Shown here piece by piece: positions 52,281 to 60,685 of a DNA stretch of 64,000 bases. This DNA comes from Bacillus_BD oryzisoli (GTDB lineage: Bacteria > Bacillota > Bacilli > Bacillales > Cytobacillaceae). A program made the position numbers and the translations under genes. The notes below the pieces were generated by a model. The model did not search any database and was not told the DNA's origin. It worked only from the letters and a program-made list of their open reading frames with translations. The DNA lies in assembly GCF_036670025.1 (NCBI RefSeq), contig NZ_CP137640.1, positions 1,646,001 to 1,710,000 on the forward strand, given 5' to 3'. Numbering within the stretch: position 1 is the stretch's first letter; the number at the start of each line of letters is the position of its first letter.

Positions 52281-52306
52281 TTTGAAAATTTATGACAATT
52301 TTCAAA
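52281..52306. promoter_or_regulatory. Perfect 10-bp inverted repeat in a divergent promoter region
   Basis: TTTGAAAATT (52281-52290) and AATTTTCAAA (52297-52306) are separated by six bases. The right arm with following bases (52297-52311) matches the CodY box AATTTTCWGAAAATT at 13 of 15 positions. AT richness weakens the case. Confidence 0.4.
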
Positions 52307-52391
52307 ACATTTTCATAACGAATTGCATAAACTGCATATATTAAAATATAATAATATTCTAAAGAAAGAACTTTAGGGAGGAGAAATGAAA

Positions 52392-52691
52392 ATGGAACTA
52401 TTTGAAAAATTATACGATGAAGATGAGAAGGTAAAAGTTCGTTTTGTAGGTTTTACAACTGAAATTGCCCGTTATGACTTTGGGATAGTGTATACGAACT
52501 TATTTTTTGGCAAGCCTTTAGTAGTGTGTATGCAAACTGGCCGTTCAACACTCCTCGACCCCCTAGACCTTGAAGATATTGAATACCTGCAGTCGATATT
52601 TAAAATAGAAGATCGAAAACAAGCTGAAGAATTAGCTGACTTTTTTGCGGAACAATTACCAGGTTTAGCATATGAACCAGAATATTATTGA
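52392..52691 (+). CDS. DUF3055 / SAV0927 family protein
   Basis: 99 residues from the ATG at 52392, eight bases after GGGAGGAG; the ATG at 52386 is too close. The protein is acidic, with FEKLYDEDEKVKVRFVGF and a C-terminal FADFFAEQLPG-like segment. I recognise it as the DUF3055 (SAV0927-like) family of Firmicutes; no function is known to me. It is followed by a long terminator and then by the SR1 locus. Confidence 0.75.
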   Translation: MELFEKLYDEDEKVKVRFVGFTTEIARYDFGIVYTNLFFGKPLVVCMQTGRSTLLDPLDLEDIEYLQSIFKIEDRKQAEELADFFAEQLPGLAYEPEYY

Positions 52692-52716
52692 GAATAAATT
52701 TGATTCTATAAGATAT

Positions 52717-52766
52717 AACGTTATTGTCATTTGAACAGTATGTTCCTGTGACAATAACGTTTTTTA
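52717..52766 (+). terminator. Terminator upstream of SR1
   Basis: AACGTTATTGTCA (52717-52729) pairs with TGACAATAACGTT (52749-52761), with an inner GAACA/TGTTC hairpin and a T run. It insulates the SR1 promoter from the gene upstream. Confidence 0.9.
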
Positions 52767-52790
52767 TTTAAATCAGCTAATATCAATAAA

Positions 52791-52838
52791 TGTGTTATAC
52801 AATTTGGGGTTGATTTTTCAAAAGTGCTATATTATTAT
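52791..52838 (+). promoter_or_regulatory. SR1 promoter with two CcpN boxes
   Basis: TTGATT (52810-52815) and TATTAT (52833-52838) are 17 bases apart. TGTGTTATACA (52791-52801), upstream of -35, fits the CcpN operator TRTGHYATAYW at all 11 positions; AGTGCTATATT (52823-52833), reaching the -10, fits at 10 of 11. In B. subtilis CcpN represses SR1, gapB and pckA on glycolytic carbon. Confidence 0.75.
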
Positions 52839-52898
52839 AAGTTTAAAGATAATAAAACGCTTACTTATAGAATAATTAAATACAAGGGAGATGAAATA

Positions 52899-53021
52899 AT
52901 GGGTACTATTGTTTGTCAAGAATGCAATTCAACCATTGATTACTTTGAGGATGAAAAGGTATCGGTTCTTTACTCCTCGAATTGCAATTGTGGAAAACAC
53001 GATCATAAAGAAGAAAAATAA
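52899..53021 (+). CDS. sr1P: SR1P, GapA-binding peptide
   Basis: 40 residues; the ATG at 52899 follows AAGGGAG. It starts MGTIVCQECN and continues with YFEDEKVSVLY, almost the same as B. subtilis SR1P, and has cysteines at 6, 9, 29 and 31 that may bind zinc; the tail here is HDHKEEK. In B. subtilis SR1P binds the glycolytic GapA and promotes its interaction with RNase J1, whose gene is also in this window. The upstream in-frame codons (from 52824) are not coding. Confidence 0.88.
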   Translation: MGTIVCQECNSTIDYFEDEKVSVLYSSNCNCGKHDHKEEK

Positions 53022-53023
53022 TG

Positions 53024-53054
53024 AAAAAAAGCATGCGTTCGCATGCTTTTTTTT
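53024..53054 (+). terminator. SR1 terminator
   Basis: AAAAAAAGCATGCG (53024-53037) pairs with CGCATGCTTTTTTT (53040 onward). Confidence 0.9.
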
Positions 53055-53088
53055 GTTTATGTGAAAAAGGCCGACTTCAGCCTTTTCA

Positions 53089-54558
53089 TTATCTAATTGC
53101 CCGATGTTCTTTTATAACGCGAAGCATTCGGAAGTCGAAATCCTCCGGTCCTTGAACAGGAAGTCCTGCATCTCTGTTCTTTTTAATATAAAGTAAATTT
53201 TCTTCGGTAATAATTTCACCTGGAATAAAAATAGGAATACCAGGGGGATAGACCATAATAAATTCAGCAATTACCCTGCCCTCAGATTCATCGAATGGAA
53301 TAAGCTCCGTTTCAGAATAAAATGCATCTCTTGGAGAAACAGCTAAAACCGGTATTTCCGGAAGGAGTACTTTGGTTTCAACTTTTTCAGCAAGCTCATG
53401 GCGCTCTTCTGATAAATGTCTTAAAGCAGTAATCAAAATATCTGCTTCCCGCTCTGTGTCTCCAGGAGTAATAATGCAAAGAATATTATACAAGTCAGAC
53501 ATTTCCACTTCGATATGATAATTTTTCCGTAACCATTTCTCGACATCATATCCTGTTAAGCCGAGGTTTTTAACAGAAATAATTAGTTTAGTTGGATCAT
53601 AATCATAAGCAGCTTCGGATTCCAATATTTCTTCTCCAACACAGTAAATATGTTCGATTTCATTTACTTGTTTTCGAATCAAGTTAGCTAACTTGATGGC
53701 ACGTTCTACGATTTCTCGTCCATTTGTCGCCAATTCCTTCCGCGCTACATCCAATGATGCCAACAGTAAATAGGAGGTAGATGTTGTTGTCAACATACTT
53801 AAAATGGTTTGAACCCGTTTATAGGAAACTCGTTTTCCTCTAACATTAAGAATGGAGCTTTGCGTCATCGATCCGCCTAGTTTATGAACACTTGTTGCAG
53901 CCATATCTGCACCCGCCTGCATGGCAGATAAAGGAAGCTCATCATGAAAATGGATATGTACTCCATGTGCTTCGTCTACCAATACAGGAATATCATAAGA
54001 ATGGGCAAGATCAACAATTGATTTTAGATCAGCAGAAATTCCAAAATATGTTGGATTAATGACTAGTAATGCTTTTGCATCCGGATATTCATCCAGTGCT
54101 TTTTTTACTGAATCAATTGTTATCCCATGAGATATTCCCAGTTCTTTATCAATTTCAGGGTGAATAAAGATCGGAATCGCCCCTGAAAGGATGACAGCAG
54201 ACATGATGGATTTATGGACATTTCGTGGAACAATAATTTTATCTCCAGGGCCACAAACAGACATAATCATGGCAATTATAGCTCCACTAGTCCCCTGTAC
54301 AGAAAAAAACGTGTGATCTGCCCCAAAAGCTTCAGCTGCTAAATCCTGTGCTTCTTTAATTATTCCTTTTGGCTGATGTAAATCATCAAGAGGACCAATA
54401 TTTATTAAATCTATTGACAAGGCATTATCGCCGACAAATTCACGAAATTCAGGTGCCATTCCCCTTCCCTTTTTATGTCCAGGTATATGGAATTGAATGG
54501 GATTCTTTTTTGCGTGTTCAATTAAGCCGCTAAATAACGGAGTATGTTGTTGAGACAA
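53089..54558 (-). CDS. speA: Arginine decarboxylase SpeA (fold-type I PLP)
   Basis: 489 residues, TTG start after AAGGGTGTGG. It belongs to the Orn/Lys/Arg decarboxylase class: the N-terminal PLP domain has IPGHKKGRG, GTSGAIIAMI, LVDEAHGVH and the PLP lysine in TSVHKLGGSMTQS; the C-terminal domain contains VYPPGIPIFIPGE. In B. subtilis SpeA makes agmatine for polyamine synthesis; lysine decarboxylation is an alternative. Gene order (SR1 upstream side, yktA beyond) matches speA. Confidence 0.9.
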   Translation of the reverse strand: MSQQHTPLFSGLIEHAKKNPIQFHIPGHKKGRGMAPEFREFVGDNALSIDLINIGPLDDLHQPKGIIKEAQDLAAEAFGADHTFFSVQGTSGAIIAMIMSVCGPGDKIIVPRNVHKSIMSAVILSGAIPIFIHPEIDKELGISHGITIDSVKKALDEYPDAKALLVINPTYFGISADLKSIVDLAHSYDIPVLVDEAHGVHIHFHDELPLSAMQAGADMAATSVHKLGGSMTQSSILNVRGKRVSYKRVQTILSMLTTTSTSYLLLASLDVARKELATNGREIVERAIKLANLIRKQVNEIEHIYCVGEEILESEAAYDYDPTKLIISVKNLGLTGYDVEKWLRKNYHIEVEMSDLYNILCIITPGDTEREADILITALRHLSEERHELAEKVETKVLLPEIPVLAVSPRDAFYSETELIPFDESEGRVIAEFIMVYPPGIPIFIPGEIITEENLLYIKKNRDAGLPVQGPEDFDFRMLRVIKEHRAIR

Positions 54559-54833
54559 TTTATTACCACACCCTTTTATTAAAATACTTTTTGTCTAGAA
54601 AAGAGTTCTAGTACTAAGTTGAAGTCATAAAACATATGAATTATAGCACTATTAACATTCTTTGCAAAGATAAATTTTTATCGTATACATTCGATTGCCT
54701 ATCTTTAGTTTCTAAATAATAAAGGAAATTAAACATGAAAAGGGAACATTTAAACTGGAATGTTTGAAAAAATACAGTGGGAATGCTATTAATGAAGATA
54801 TCTTAATGAAAATGGAAGGTAAGGGATCATTAT

Positions 54834-55109
54834 ATGGAATATCAATATCCAATAAATCATGATTGGTCAACTGTCGAAATCATCGATGTTATTCGTTTCT
54901 TTGAAACGATTGAATCTGCATATGAAAAGGGAGTCAATCGAGAACAACTGCTCGAGGTCTACAGGAGGTTTAAAGAAATCGTACCAAGTAAAGCACAGGA
55001 AAAGAAGCTGGATGCTGAGTTCGAAGCCGTGAGCGGTTATTCTTCCTATCGAACCATTAAAAAGGGAAAAGAATCAGAATCTGGTTCAATTATTAGAATG
55101 CATTCTTAA
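54834..55109 (+). CDS. yktA: UPF0223 protein YktA
   Basis: 91 residues, ATG with AAGGTAAGGG upstream. A short helical protein, with HDWSTVEIIDVIRFFETIE and YRRFKEIVPSKAQEKKLD, matching UPF0223 (B. subtilis YktA). No function is known. A terminator follows; yktB converges from the other side. Confidence 0.88.
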   Translation: MEYQYPINHDWSTVEIIDVIRFFETIESAYEKGVNREQLLEVYRRFKEIVPSKAQEKKLDAEFEAVSGYSSYRTIKKGKESESGSIIRMHS

Positions 55110-55138
55110 TTTGCTGCATATAATGAACAACAAACATT

Positions 55139-55175
55139 ATCCTCCTAAATGAACATAATTTAGGAGGATTTGTTT
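55139..55175 (+). terminator. Terminator after yktA
   Basis: ATCCTCCTAAAT (55139-55150) pairs with ATTTAGGAGGAT (55158-55169), followed by TTGTTT. Confidence 0.75.
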
Positions 55176-55207
55176 CACAACCGTCTTATGTGAGGAAAAA
55201 GTATTGC

Positions 55208-55831
55208 CTATTGGACCAGTTTGTATAATGGTAAAACTTGTGTAAACACATTTTGGATCTGGTCAATCATCTGCTGTCCTGACATGTTAATGGCTTCTTT
55301 TCTAGGGATTTGATAACCGCATAGGATTTCGGCCTTTTTAATCGTTTGTAAACGGACAAACATGTCTTGCAGCTCATCTTTATTCAGATCGGCATGTTTA
55401 AAAACATCAGGTTTCATGTGGTCAATCGACCAAACAAAATTATTAGGTATTTCATGGTGTATTTCGTTAACTTTTGCTTGAAGAATTTTTCCGTATTCTG
55501 CTTTTTGAGGAGCTTCATAAATCATGGCAAACCAAATAAAGACATGTGACCCCCATAATCCAATCTGAAAATGTGGTAACATCTTATAACCTCTTGAATT
55601 GTTGGCAAATGCTACCCATGTATCGTTTGGTGGATGTACCTTTCGACGTGCATGCTTCGCAACATGTGCAAACATTTCGTTACCAGTCATTGCGGATAAT
55701 GTGGGAGCGAAGTGTTCTCCAAGTGCATCTAGCTTTGGACGGATATGTGTTATTAATGCATCCATACGATTCTCTAATCCATCTATAGAAAAAACTTCAA
55801 AATCTGATTCTGTAAATCCTGAGAATGACAT
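55208..55831 (-). CDS. yktB: UPF0637 protein YktB
   Basis: 207 residues, ATG after AGGAGG. Conserved blocks include FEVFSIDGLENRMDALI near the start, HVAKHARRKVHPPNDTWVAFA and HFQIGLWGSHVFIW, as in B. subtilis YktB (UPF0637). A structure has been solved for the family, but the role is unknown. The gene stands between yktA and ykzI as in B. subtilis. Confidence 0.9.
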   Translation of the reverse strand: MSFSGFTESDFEVFSIDGLENRMDALITHIRPKLDALGEHFAPTLSAMTGNEMFAHVAKHARRKVHPPNDTWVAFANNSRGYKMLPHFQIGLWGSHVFIWFAMIYEAPQKAEYGKILQAKVNEIHHEIPNNFVWSIDHMKPDVFKHADLNKDELQDMFVRLQTIKKAEILCGYQIPRKEAINMSGQQMIDQIQNVFTQVLPLYKLVQ

Positions 55832-56020
55832 GTAAATAACCTCCTGGTCGTACTTGAAAAATATTGTATCACAAACATCTGGTTACAAGAAGAAAGTTGA
55901 TTTTAGAATAGGCGAGTGTGCAAATTTGTTGCAAGAATAATAAGAACCACATAATATAATAATACAAATAATCAGATTTCTATTAATTGAAAAAATAAAT
56001 TTGGAAGGGGTGTACTGTCA

Positions 56021-56215
56021 ATGAAACAAGTGATGAATTCAGTGAAAAAGAAAGCGATAGAAAAGGAAAGAAAAGCTGTTTTAAGGTTAGAAATGGATTA
56101 TGAACTGGCTGTGTTGTTTGAGGCAATGGGAGAAAATAATGAAAATAAGAAAAAAGAAAGTAAAGAAAGGCTTGAAATAATTAGACAGGAACTTCTTACG
56201 TTAAAAGCTCTGTGA
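56021..56215 (+). CDS. ykzI: YkzI family small protein
   Basis: 64 residues, ATG after GGAAGGGG. The peptide is highly charged and predicted wholly helical (VKKKAIEKERKAVLRLEMDYE...), probably a coiled coil. Its size, composition and place between yktB and yktC agree with B. subtilis YkzI. Function unknown. A good terminator follows. Confidence 0.8.
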   Translation: MKQVMNSVKKKAIEKERKAVLRLEMDYELAVLFEAMGENNENKKKESKERLEIIRQELLTLKAL

Positions 56216-56265
56216 AAAGAAAAAGGAGAAAGAGATAAAAAATGAAGAAAATATTTTTTATTTAG

Positions 56266-56301
56266 AAACGAACTCTGGTAGTCAAAAAGAGTTCGTTTTT
56301 T
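56266..56301 (+). terminator. Terminator after ykzI
   Basis: AAACGAACTC (56266-56275) pairs with GAGTTCGTTT (56289-56298), followed by Ts. Confidence 0.88.
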
Positions 56302-56403
56302 ATGTTTGGTCATACTAATAATTGGTTCTTACAAATAAAATAGCTTAAAATAATTAGAGTGTCTTAATTCATTTCCTAAATCTGTTAATGGTGGAGGTAG
56401 AGA

Positions 56404-57204
56404 ATGACAAATTGGTCTGATATTGATATAAACGCAAAATGCTGGATCAAAGAAGCTGCGCAAATTATAAAGAATTCATTTAGTCAAACATTGGACATTC
56501 AAACAAAGTCTAATCGTAATGATTTAGTTACGGAAATTGATAAAAAAATTGAACAGTTTTTTATTGGAAAAATCCGCAGGAATTATCCTGGGCATAAAAT
56601 CATCGGTGAAGAAGGTTTTGGTGATTCGTTAGAGACAACGGCAGGAATCATCTGGATAATTGATCCGATTGATGGAACAATGAACTTTGTACACATGCAG
56701 CGAAACTTTGCTATTTCCATTGGCATATATGAAAACGGTGTCGGGATGATTGGGTTGATCTATGATGTTGTAAGAGATGAATTATATCATGCCATCAAGG
56801 ATAATGGAGTATACATGAATAACCTCCCGTTAAACCGATTGGAGGAAGTGAAACTATCTGAAAGCATTATCGGAATGAATGCATCATGGGTTACGGAAAA
56901 TAAAAGGATTGACCCAGCTATTCTTGCACCCCTCGTAAAAAATGTTAGAGGAACAAGGTCTTATGGATGTGCAGCACTTGAATTTGCTTATGTGGCTGCT
57001 GGCAGACTTGACGCCTATATTTCATTACGGTTATCACCGTGGGATTTTGCTGCTGGCAAAATTCTAATTGAAGAACTGGGAGGGGTTGTAACCGATTTAA
57101 GAGGTAAACCACTTAATTTGTTGGAACAATGCTCAATATTTATTGCCAAACCTGGTCTTCATCATGAAATATTACATAATTATTTGCATAAAGGGGACTG
57201 GTAA
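56404..57204 (+). CDS. suhB: Inositol-1-monophosphatase family protein (YktC/SuhB)
   Basis: 266 residues, ATG after GGTGGAGG. The lithium-sensitive phosphatase fold is shown by IIGEEGFGD (metal-binding glutamates), WIIDPIDGTMNFVH (catalytic aspartates) and LSPWDFAAGKILIEELGG. The family hydrolyses inositol monophosphate, fructose bisphosphate or PAP; the B. subtilis enzyme YktC acts on inositol phosphate in vitro. It converges on ylaF through a nested terminator. Confidence 0.93.
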   Translation: MTNWSDIDINAKCWIKEAAQIIKNSFSQTLDIQTKSNRNDLVTEIDKKIEQFFIGKIRRNYPGHKIIGEEGFGDSLETTAGIIWIIDPIDGTMNFVHMQRNFAISIGIYENGVGMIGLIYDVVRDELYHAIKDNGVYMNNLPLNRLEEVKLSESIIGMNASWVTENKRIDPAILAPLVKNVRGTRSYGCAALEFAYVAAGRLDAYISLRLSPWDFAAGKILIEELGGVVTDLRGKPLNLLEQCSIFIAKPGLHHEILHNYLHKGDW

Positions 57205-57208
57205 AAAT

Positions 57209-57255
57209 AAAAATGAGGGAAGGGGATTAAAGAATCCCGTTTTCCCTCATTTTTT
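57209..57255. terminator. Bidirectional terminator with nested stem
   Basis: AAAAATGAGGGAA (57209-57221) pairs with TTCCCTCATTTTT (57242-57254); GGGATT and AATCCC pair inside. The right half overlaps the end of ylaF. Confidence 0.88.
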
Positions 57256-57412
57256 TCTTGTTCATAAAGCCCAATCCCATTACAAGAATTAGCATGACGA
57301 TACACCCTAAAATTCCAACAATACTTCTTTCCGCAACAGCAATACCAATCCCAGCCATGCATGCCGCTGCAAGAAATGCTAATAATAAAGATAACCATTT
57401 GATTTTTTTCAT
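57227..57412 (-). CDS. ylaF: YlaF family membrane protein (DUF5325)
   Basis: 61 residues with two hydrophobic helices (about 5-24 and 31-50) and basic ends (MKKIKW, NKKKMREN). GGGGG lies seven bases before the ATG. Size, two-helix hairpin and location upstream of typA correspond to B. subtilis YlaF. Function unknown. Confidence 0.85.
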   Translation of the reverse strand: MKKIKWLSLLLAFLAAACMAGIGIAVAERSIVGILGCIVMLILVMGLGFMNKKKMRENGIL

Positions 57413-57619
57413 GATTATACCCCCGGTAAAAAAGAAATAATATAAAAGATTTCAAACCATTTAAAAAACTTTAAGAACATTTTACACAAAAAATTATTTC
57501 TTTGCCACTCTATTGTGTTATAATGTTTCAGTTAAGTTTCGGTTCATCCGGATAATCTATAGTTATCCTTAAAATAAATTGGAAACTGTTTCACCTTATG
57601 ATAGGTAGGAGGAAATTTT

Positions 57620-59461
57620 TTGAAAACCAGAGAAGATATTCGTAATATAGCGATCATTGCCCACGTAGACCATGGTAAAACTACGTTGGTTGATCAATTG
57701 TTGAAGCAAGCAGGTACATTCCGTTCAAATGAGCATGTAGAAGAAAGAGCTATGGATTCAAATGATATTGAGAGAGAGCGCGGAATTACGATATTGGCTA
57801 AAAATACGGCCATTCAGTATAAAGATACAAGAATTAATATTCTTGATACGCCAGGACACGCAGATTTTGGCGGCGAAGTAGAGCGGATCATGAAAATGGT
57901 CGACGGTGTTCTATTAGTTGTTGATGCATACGAAGGCTGTATGCCGCAGACACGCTTCGTTCTAAAGAAGGCATTGGAGCAAAATTTAACACCAATTGTT
58001 GTCGTGAATAAAATTGACCGTGATTTTGCCCGTCCGGCAGAAGTTGTTGATGAAGTAATTGATTTGTTTATCGAACTAGGTGCAAACGAAGATCAACTTG
58101 AGTTCCCGGTAATCTATGCTTCTGGAATTAATGGAACAGCAAGTCGTGATCCTGAAAAACAAGACGAAAACATGGAAGTGCTTTATGATACGATTATAGA
58201 TCATATTCCTGCTCCAATTGATAATCGTGACGAGCCGCTTCAATTTCAAGTTGCATTGCTAGACTATAATGACTTTGTAGGTAGAATTGGTATTGGCCGT
58301 GTTTTCCGCGGTACGATAAAAGTTGGTCAGTCGGTTGCATTAATGAAATTAGATGGCTCGGTTAAACAATTTAGAGTAACAAAGCTAATGGGCTTCTTTG
58401 GCTTAAAACGATTAGAAATTGAAGAAGCATATTCTGGTGATTTAATTGCAGTTTCCGGTATGGAAGACATCAATGTTGGTGAAACGGTATGTCCTGTTGA
58501 ACATCAAGAAGCATTGCCGATTTTAAGAATAGATGAGCCAACCTTACAAATGGAGTTTGTTGTGAACAATAGTCCATTCGCCGGTCGTGAAGGTAAGTAT
58601 GTGACTTCACGAAAAATTGAAGAAAGACTGCGTGAACAACTTCATACAGATGTAAGTTTACGTGTTGATAACACGGATTCTCCAGATGCATGGATTGTCT
58701 CTGGCCGTGGAGAGCTGCATTTGTCCATCTTGATTGAAAATATGCGTCGAGAAGGCTATGAACTGCAGGTATCAAAGCCGGAAGTTATTGTTAGGGTTAT
58801 TGATGGTGTCCGCTGTGAACCGGTTGAACGAGTACAAATTGATGTACCTGAAGAACATACAGGTGCTGTTATGGAATCAATGGGTGCGCGTAAAGGTGAA
58901 ATGCTCGATATGATTAACAATGGAAGCGGTCAAGTTCGCCTAATCTTTAATGTACCAGCAAGGGGCTTGATCGGATATTCTACTGAATTTTTAACCTTAA
59001 CTCGTGGATATGGAATTATGAACCATTCCTTTGACAGCTACCAGCCTATGCAGCCAGGTCAAGTCGGCGGCAGACGTCAAGGTGTTCTTGTTTCAATGGA
59101 AAATGGCAAAGCCACTACTTATGGAATTATGGGAGTAGAGGACCGTGGTGTAATCTTTGTTGATGCCGGAACAGAAATCTATGAAGGCATGATTGTCGGT
59201 GAACATAATCGTGAAAACGATCTTACTGTTAACATTACAAAAATGAAACAACAGACAAATGTTCGTTCTGCAACGAAAGATCAAACAAATACAATGAAAA
59301 GACCTCGTATTTTGACGTTGGAAGAATCATTGGAATACTTAAACGAAGACGAGTATTGTGAGGTTACTCCAGAATCGATTCGTTTACGTAAGAAGATTCT
59401 TAATAAGAATGAACGCGAAAAAGCCGCGAAAAAGAAAAAAGGCGCTGAAGTTCAGGCGTAA
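57620..59461 (+). CDS. typA: Translational GTPase TypA/BipA
   Basis: 613 residues, TTG start after TAGGAGG. GTPase motifs are AHVDHGKTTL (G1), RGITI (G2), DTPGHADF (G3) and VNKIDRD (G4); EF-G-like domains II, III and V follow, and the C-terminal domain (RVRLIFNVPARGLIGY...) is specific to BipA. It binds the ribosome and helps 50S assembly, notably in the cold. The gene is monocistronic. Confidence 0.97.
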   Translation: MKTREDIRNIAIIAHVDHGKTTLVDQLLKQAGTFRSNEHVEERAMDSNDIERERGITILAKNTAIQYKDTRINILDTPGHADFGGEVERIMKMVDGVLLVVDAYEGCMPQTRFVLKKALEQNLTPIVVVNKIDRDFARPAEVVDEVIDLFIELGANEDQLEFPVIYASGINGTASRDPEKQDENMEVLYDTIIDHIPAPIDNRDEPLQFQVALLDYNDFVGRIGIGRVFRGTIKVGQSVALMKLDGSVKQFRVTKLMGFFGLKRLEIEEAYSGDLIAVSGMEDINVGETVCPVEHQEALPILRIDEPTLQMEFVVNNSPFAGREGKYVTSRKIEERLREQLHTDVSLRVDNTDSPDAWIVSGRGELHLSILIENMRREGYELQVSKPEVIVRVIDGVRCEPVERVQIDVPEEHTGAVMESMGARKGEMLDMINNGSGQVRLIFNVPARGLIGYSTEFLTLTRGYGIMNHSFDSYQPMQPGQVGGRRQGVLVSMENGKATTYGIMGVEDRGVIFVDAGTEIYEGMIVGEHNRENDLTVNITKMKQQTNVRSATKDQTNTMKRPRILTLEESLEYLNEDEYCEVTPESIRLRKKILNKNEREKAAKKKKGAEVQA

Positions 59462-59475
59462 ACATCATATTTATC

Positions 59476-59502
59476 AAAAAGGAGACACTTTGTCTCCTTT
59501 TT
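59476..59502 (+). terminator. Terminator after typA
   Basis: AAAAAGGAGACA (59476-59487) pairs with TGTCTCCTTTTT (59491-59502). Confidence 0.9.
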
Positions 59503-59633
59503 GTTTTGTATTGAAAAAATTTGAATCGGGTTATTAAGCTGCATGTATTATTTTAAGATTGTTGAACGGTTTCTACAAAAATAGTATAGTAGTCTTAAGA
59601 TTAGGAGTTTTGAAAAAAAGGGGACAAGACTGT

Positions 59634-59933
59634 ATGGATATAACAGAAAAATTATCTTTTTTTGCTGCATTATATAAAGTGAATGTAAATTCTGATCTTG
59701 GAATGTGGCTGTTGTATATTACAATCTTACTTTTAAGTATTATTGTTTTTAAGCTTGGCTTTGCCCAAAAGTTGCCGTTACTGAAATCAGTTATCATTTA
59801 TTTATTCTTAATTTTCGGCTGTACATTTTTAACGTTTCTCGCCATTTTTCTTCCCGTTGCAGAAGGTCTTGTAGTAGCTGCGCTGATTCTTATTATCTAT
59901 AAAATACGGCTTCGCAGACATAAAAATGCATAA
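59634..59933 (+). CDS. ylaH: YlaH-like membrane protein
   Basis: 99 residues from the ATG at 59634, following AAAGGGG by about 13 bases. Three hydrophobic helices are visible, with GMWLLYITILLLSIIVFKLGFA and PVAEGLVVAALILIIYKIRL conserved with B. subtilis YlaH (105 residues), which follows ylaG/typA. Function unknown. The next gene starts 26 bp after its stop, so the two form an operon. Confidence 0.85.
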   Translation: MDITEKLSFFAALYKVNVNSDLGMWLLYITILLLSIIVFKLGFAQKLPLLKSVIIYLFLIFGCTFLTFLAIFLPVAEGLVVAALILIIYKIRLRRHKNA

Positions 59934-59959
59934 TATTTAGTTGATTAGGAGTTTTGTTA

Positions 59960-60247
59960 ATGAAAAAAGTTCTAGATGCGATTTATAATTGGCTGACTAT
60001 TAAGGTGGTTATCGATGAAAGACCTGAAGATCAGGCAGCAGCTGAAACCGAAACATTGTTTAGGACAATTTTAACGGAAGATCTAGGGGTATCTGAGATT
60101 CAGGTAACAAAGGAAAGTGATTTTTATTATATAACCTATGTAAAAGATGGGGTACAGCAAAATACTCGTTTTCCTATTGAATTAATCGAAGTAATGCTTA
60201 ATCAAATTAATGAGAGTCCGGAAAGATATCAAAACTTTCCTGAATAA
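59960..60247 (+). CDS. Conserved hypothetical protein between ylaH and ylaI
   Basis: 95 residues from the ATG at 59960, eight bases after AGGAG. A small acidic alpha-beta protein: YNWLTIKVVIDERPEDQAAAET opens it, then EIQVTKESDFYYITYVKDG. I recognise no family, and I do not recall a counterpart at this place in B. subtilis. Cotranscribed with ylaH; a strong terminator closes the pair. Confidence 0.7.
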   Translation: MKKVLDAIYNWLTIKVVIDERPEDQAAAETETLFRTILTEDLGVSEIQVTKESDFYYITYVKDGVQQNTRFPIELIEVMLNQINESPERYQNFPE

Positions 60248-60254
60248 CCTGCAC

Positions 60255-60283
60255 AAAAGACGCCGCAAAACGCGGCGTCTTTT
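60255..60283. terminator. Bidirectional terminator
   Basis: AAAAGACGCCGC (60255-60266) pairs with GCGGCGTCTTTT (60272-60283). Confidence 0.92.
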
Positions 60284-60307
60284 GTGTTTAGTTTTAAAGG
60301 TTATTTT

Positions 60308-60511
60308 TTATCCCCAATCGTCGTCCTGTTTTTTACTTCGGTAAAGATGAAAATTACCAGTAGCTATTCTTTTCTCTGTTTTTTCAGTAATGCGATTTGT
60401 ACATGTTTTACACATATACGTATAAATTGGTCTATTTCTTAGTCGCTTAGCTTGAAAGGAATTGTCTTCAATTGATTCAATTTTATCGCAAATGACACAT
60501 TTTACTCTCAT
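60308..60511 (-). CDS. ylaI: YlaI family zinc-ribbon protein (DUF2197)
   Basis: 67 residues from the ATG at 60511, with AAGGGTG upstream; the longer frame to 60544 is not credible. Two CxxC pairs (KCVICDK and MCKTCTN) make a zinc ribbon; the tail is basic and ends QDDDWG. It matches B. subtilis YlaI (DUF2197). The role is unknown; the ribbon suggests nucleic-acid binding. Confidence 0.87.
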   Translation of the reverse strand: MRVKCVICDKIESIEDNSFQAKRLRNRPIYTYMCKTCTNRITEKTEKRIATGNFHLYRSKKQDDDWG

Positions 60512-60685
60512 TTTATACACCCTTTTGATTAAGTTAATTACCATTAAACATTGAATTATGTTAATTATATAATATGTTTTTATTCGTTACGAATTTTTGT
60601 GATTAAAATGTTCAAATAGGGTGTGAAATCGTTGAAAGTAAGGTAATTTAATAATATGATGATGGTAATAAAAAGGGGGATTATG

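Larger units (their letters stand above)
52845..53054 (+). ncRNA. sr1: SR1 dual-function small RNA
   Basis: From the inferred start near 52845 to the T run of the terminator the RNA is about 210 nt, like the 205-nt SR1 of B. subtilis, and it sits between pdhD/slp and speA as there. It carries the SR1P reading frame and ends in the hairpin AAAGCATGCG-TTCG-like loop-GCATGCTTTTTTT (53024-53054). Known SR1 base-pairs with ahrC mRNA and, through SR1P, modulates GapA. The 5' end is inferred from the promoter. Confidence 0.75.

Noticed and set aside
56242..56265. 7-codon frame MKKIFFI after AAAAGGAG
   Set aside because: Too short to support, and it lies between ykzI and its terminator in AT-rich sequence.
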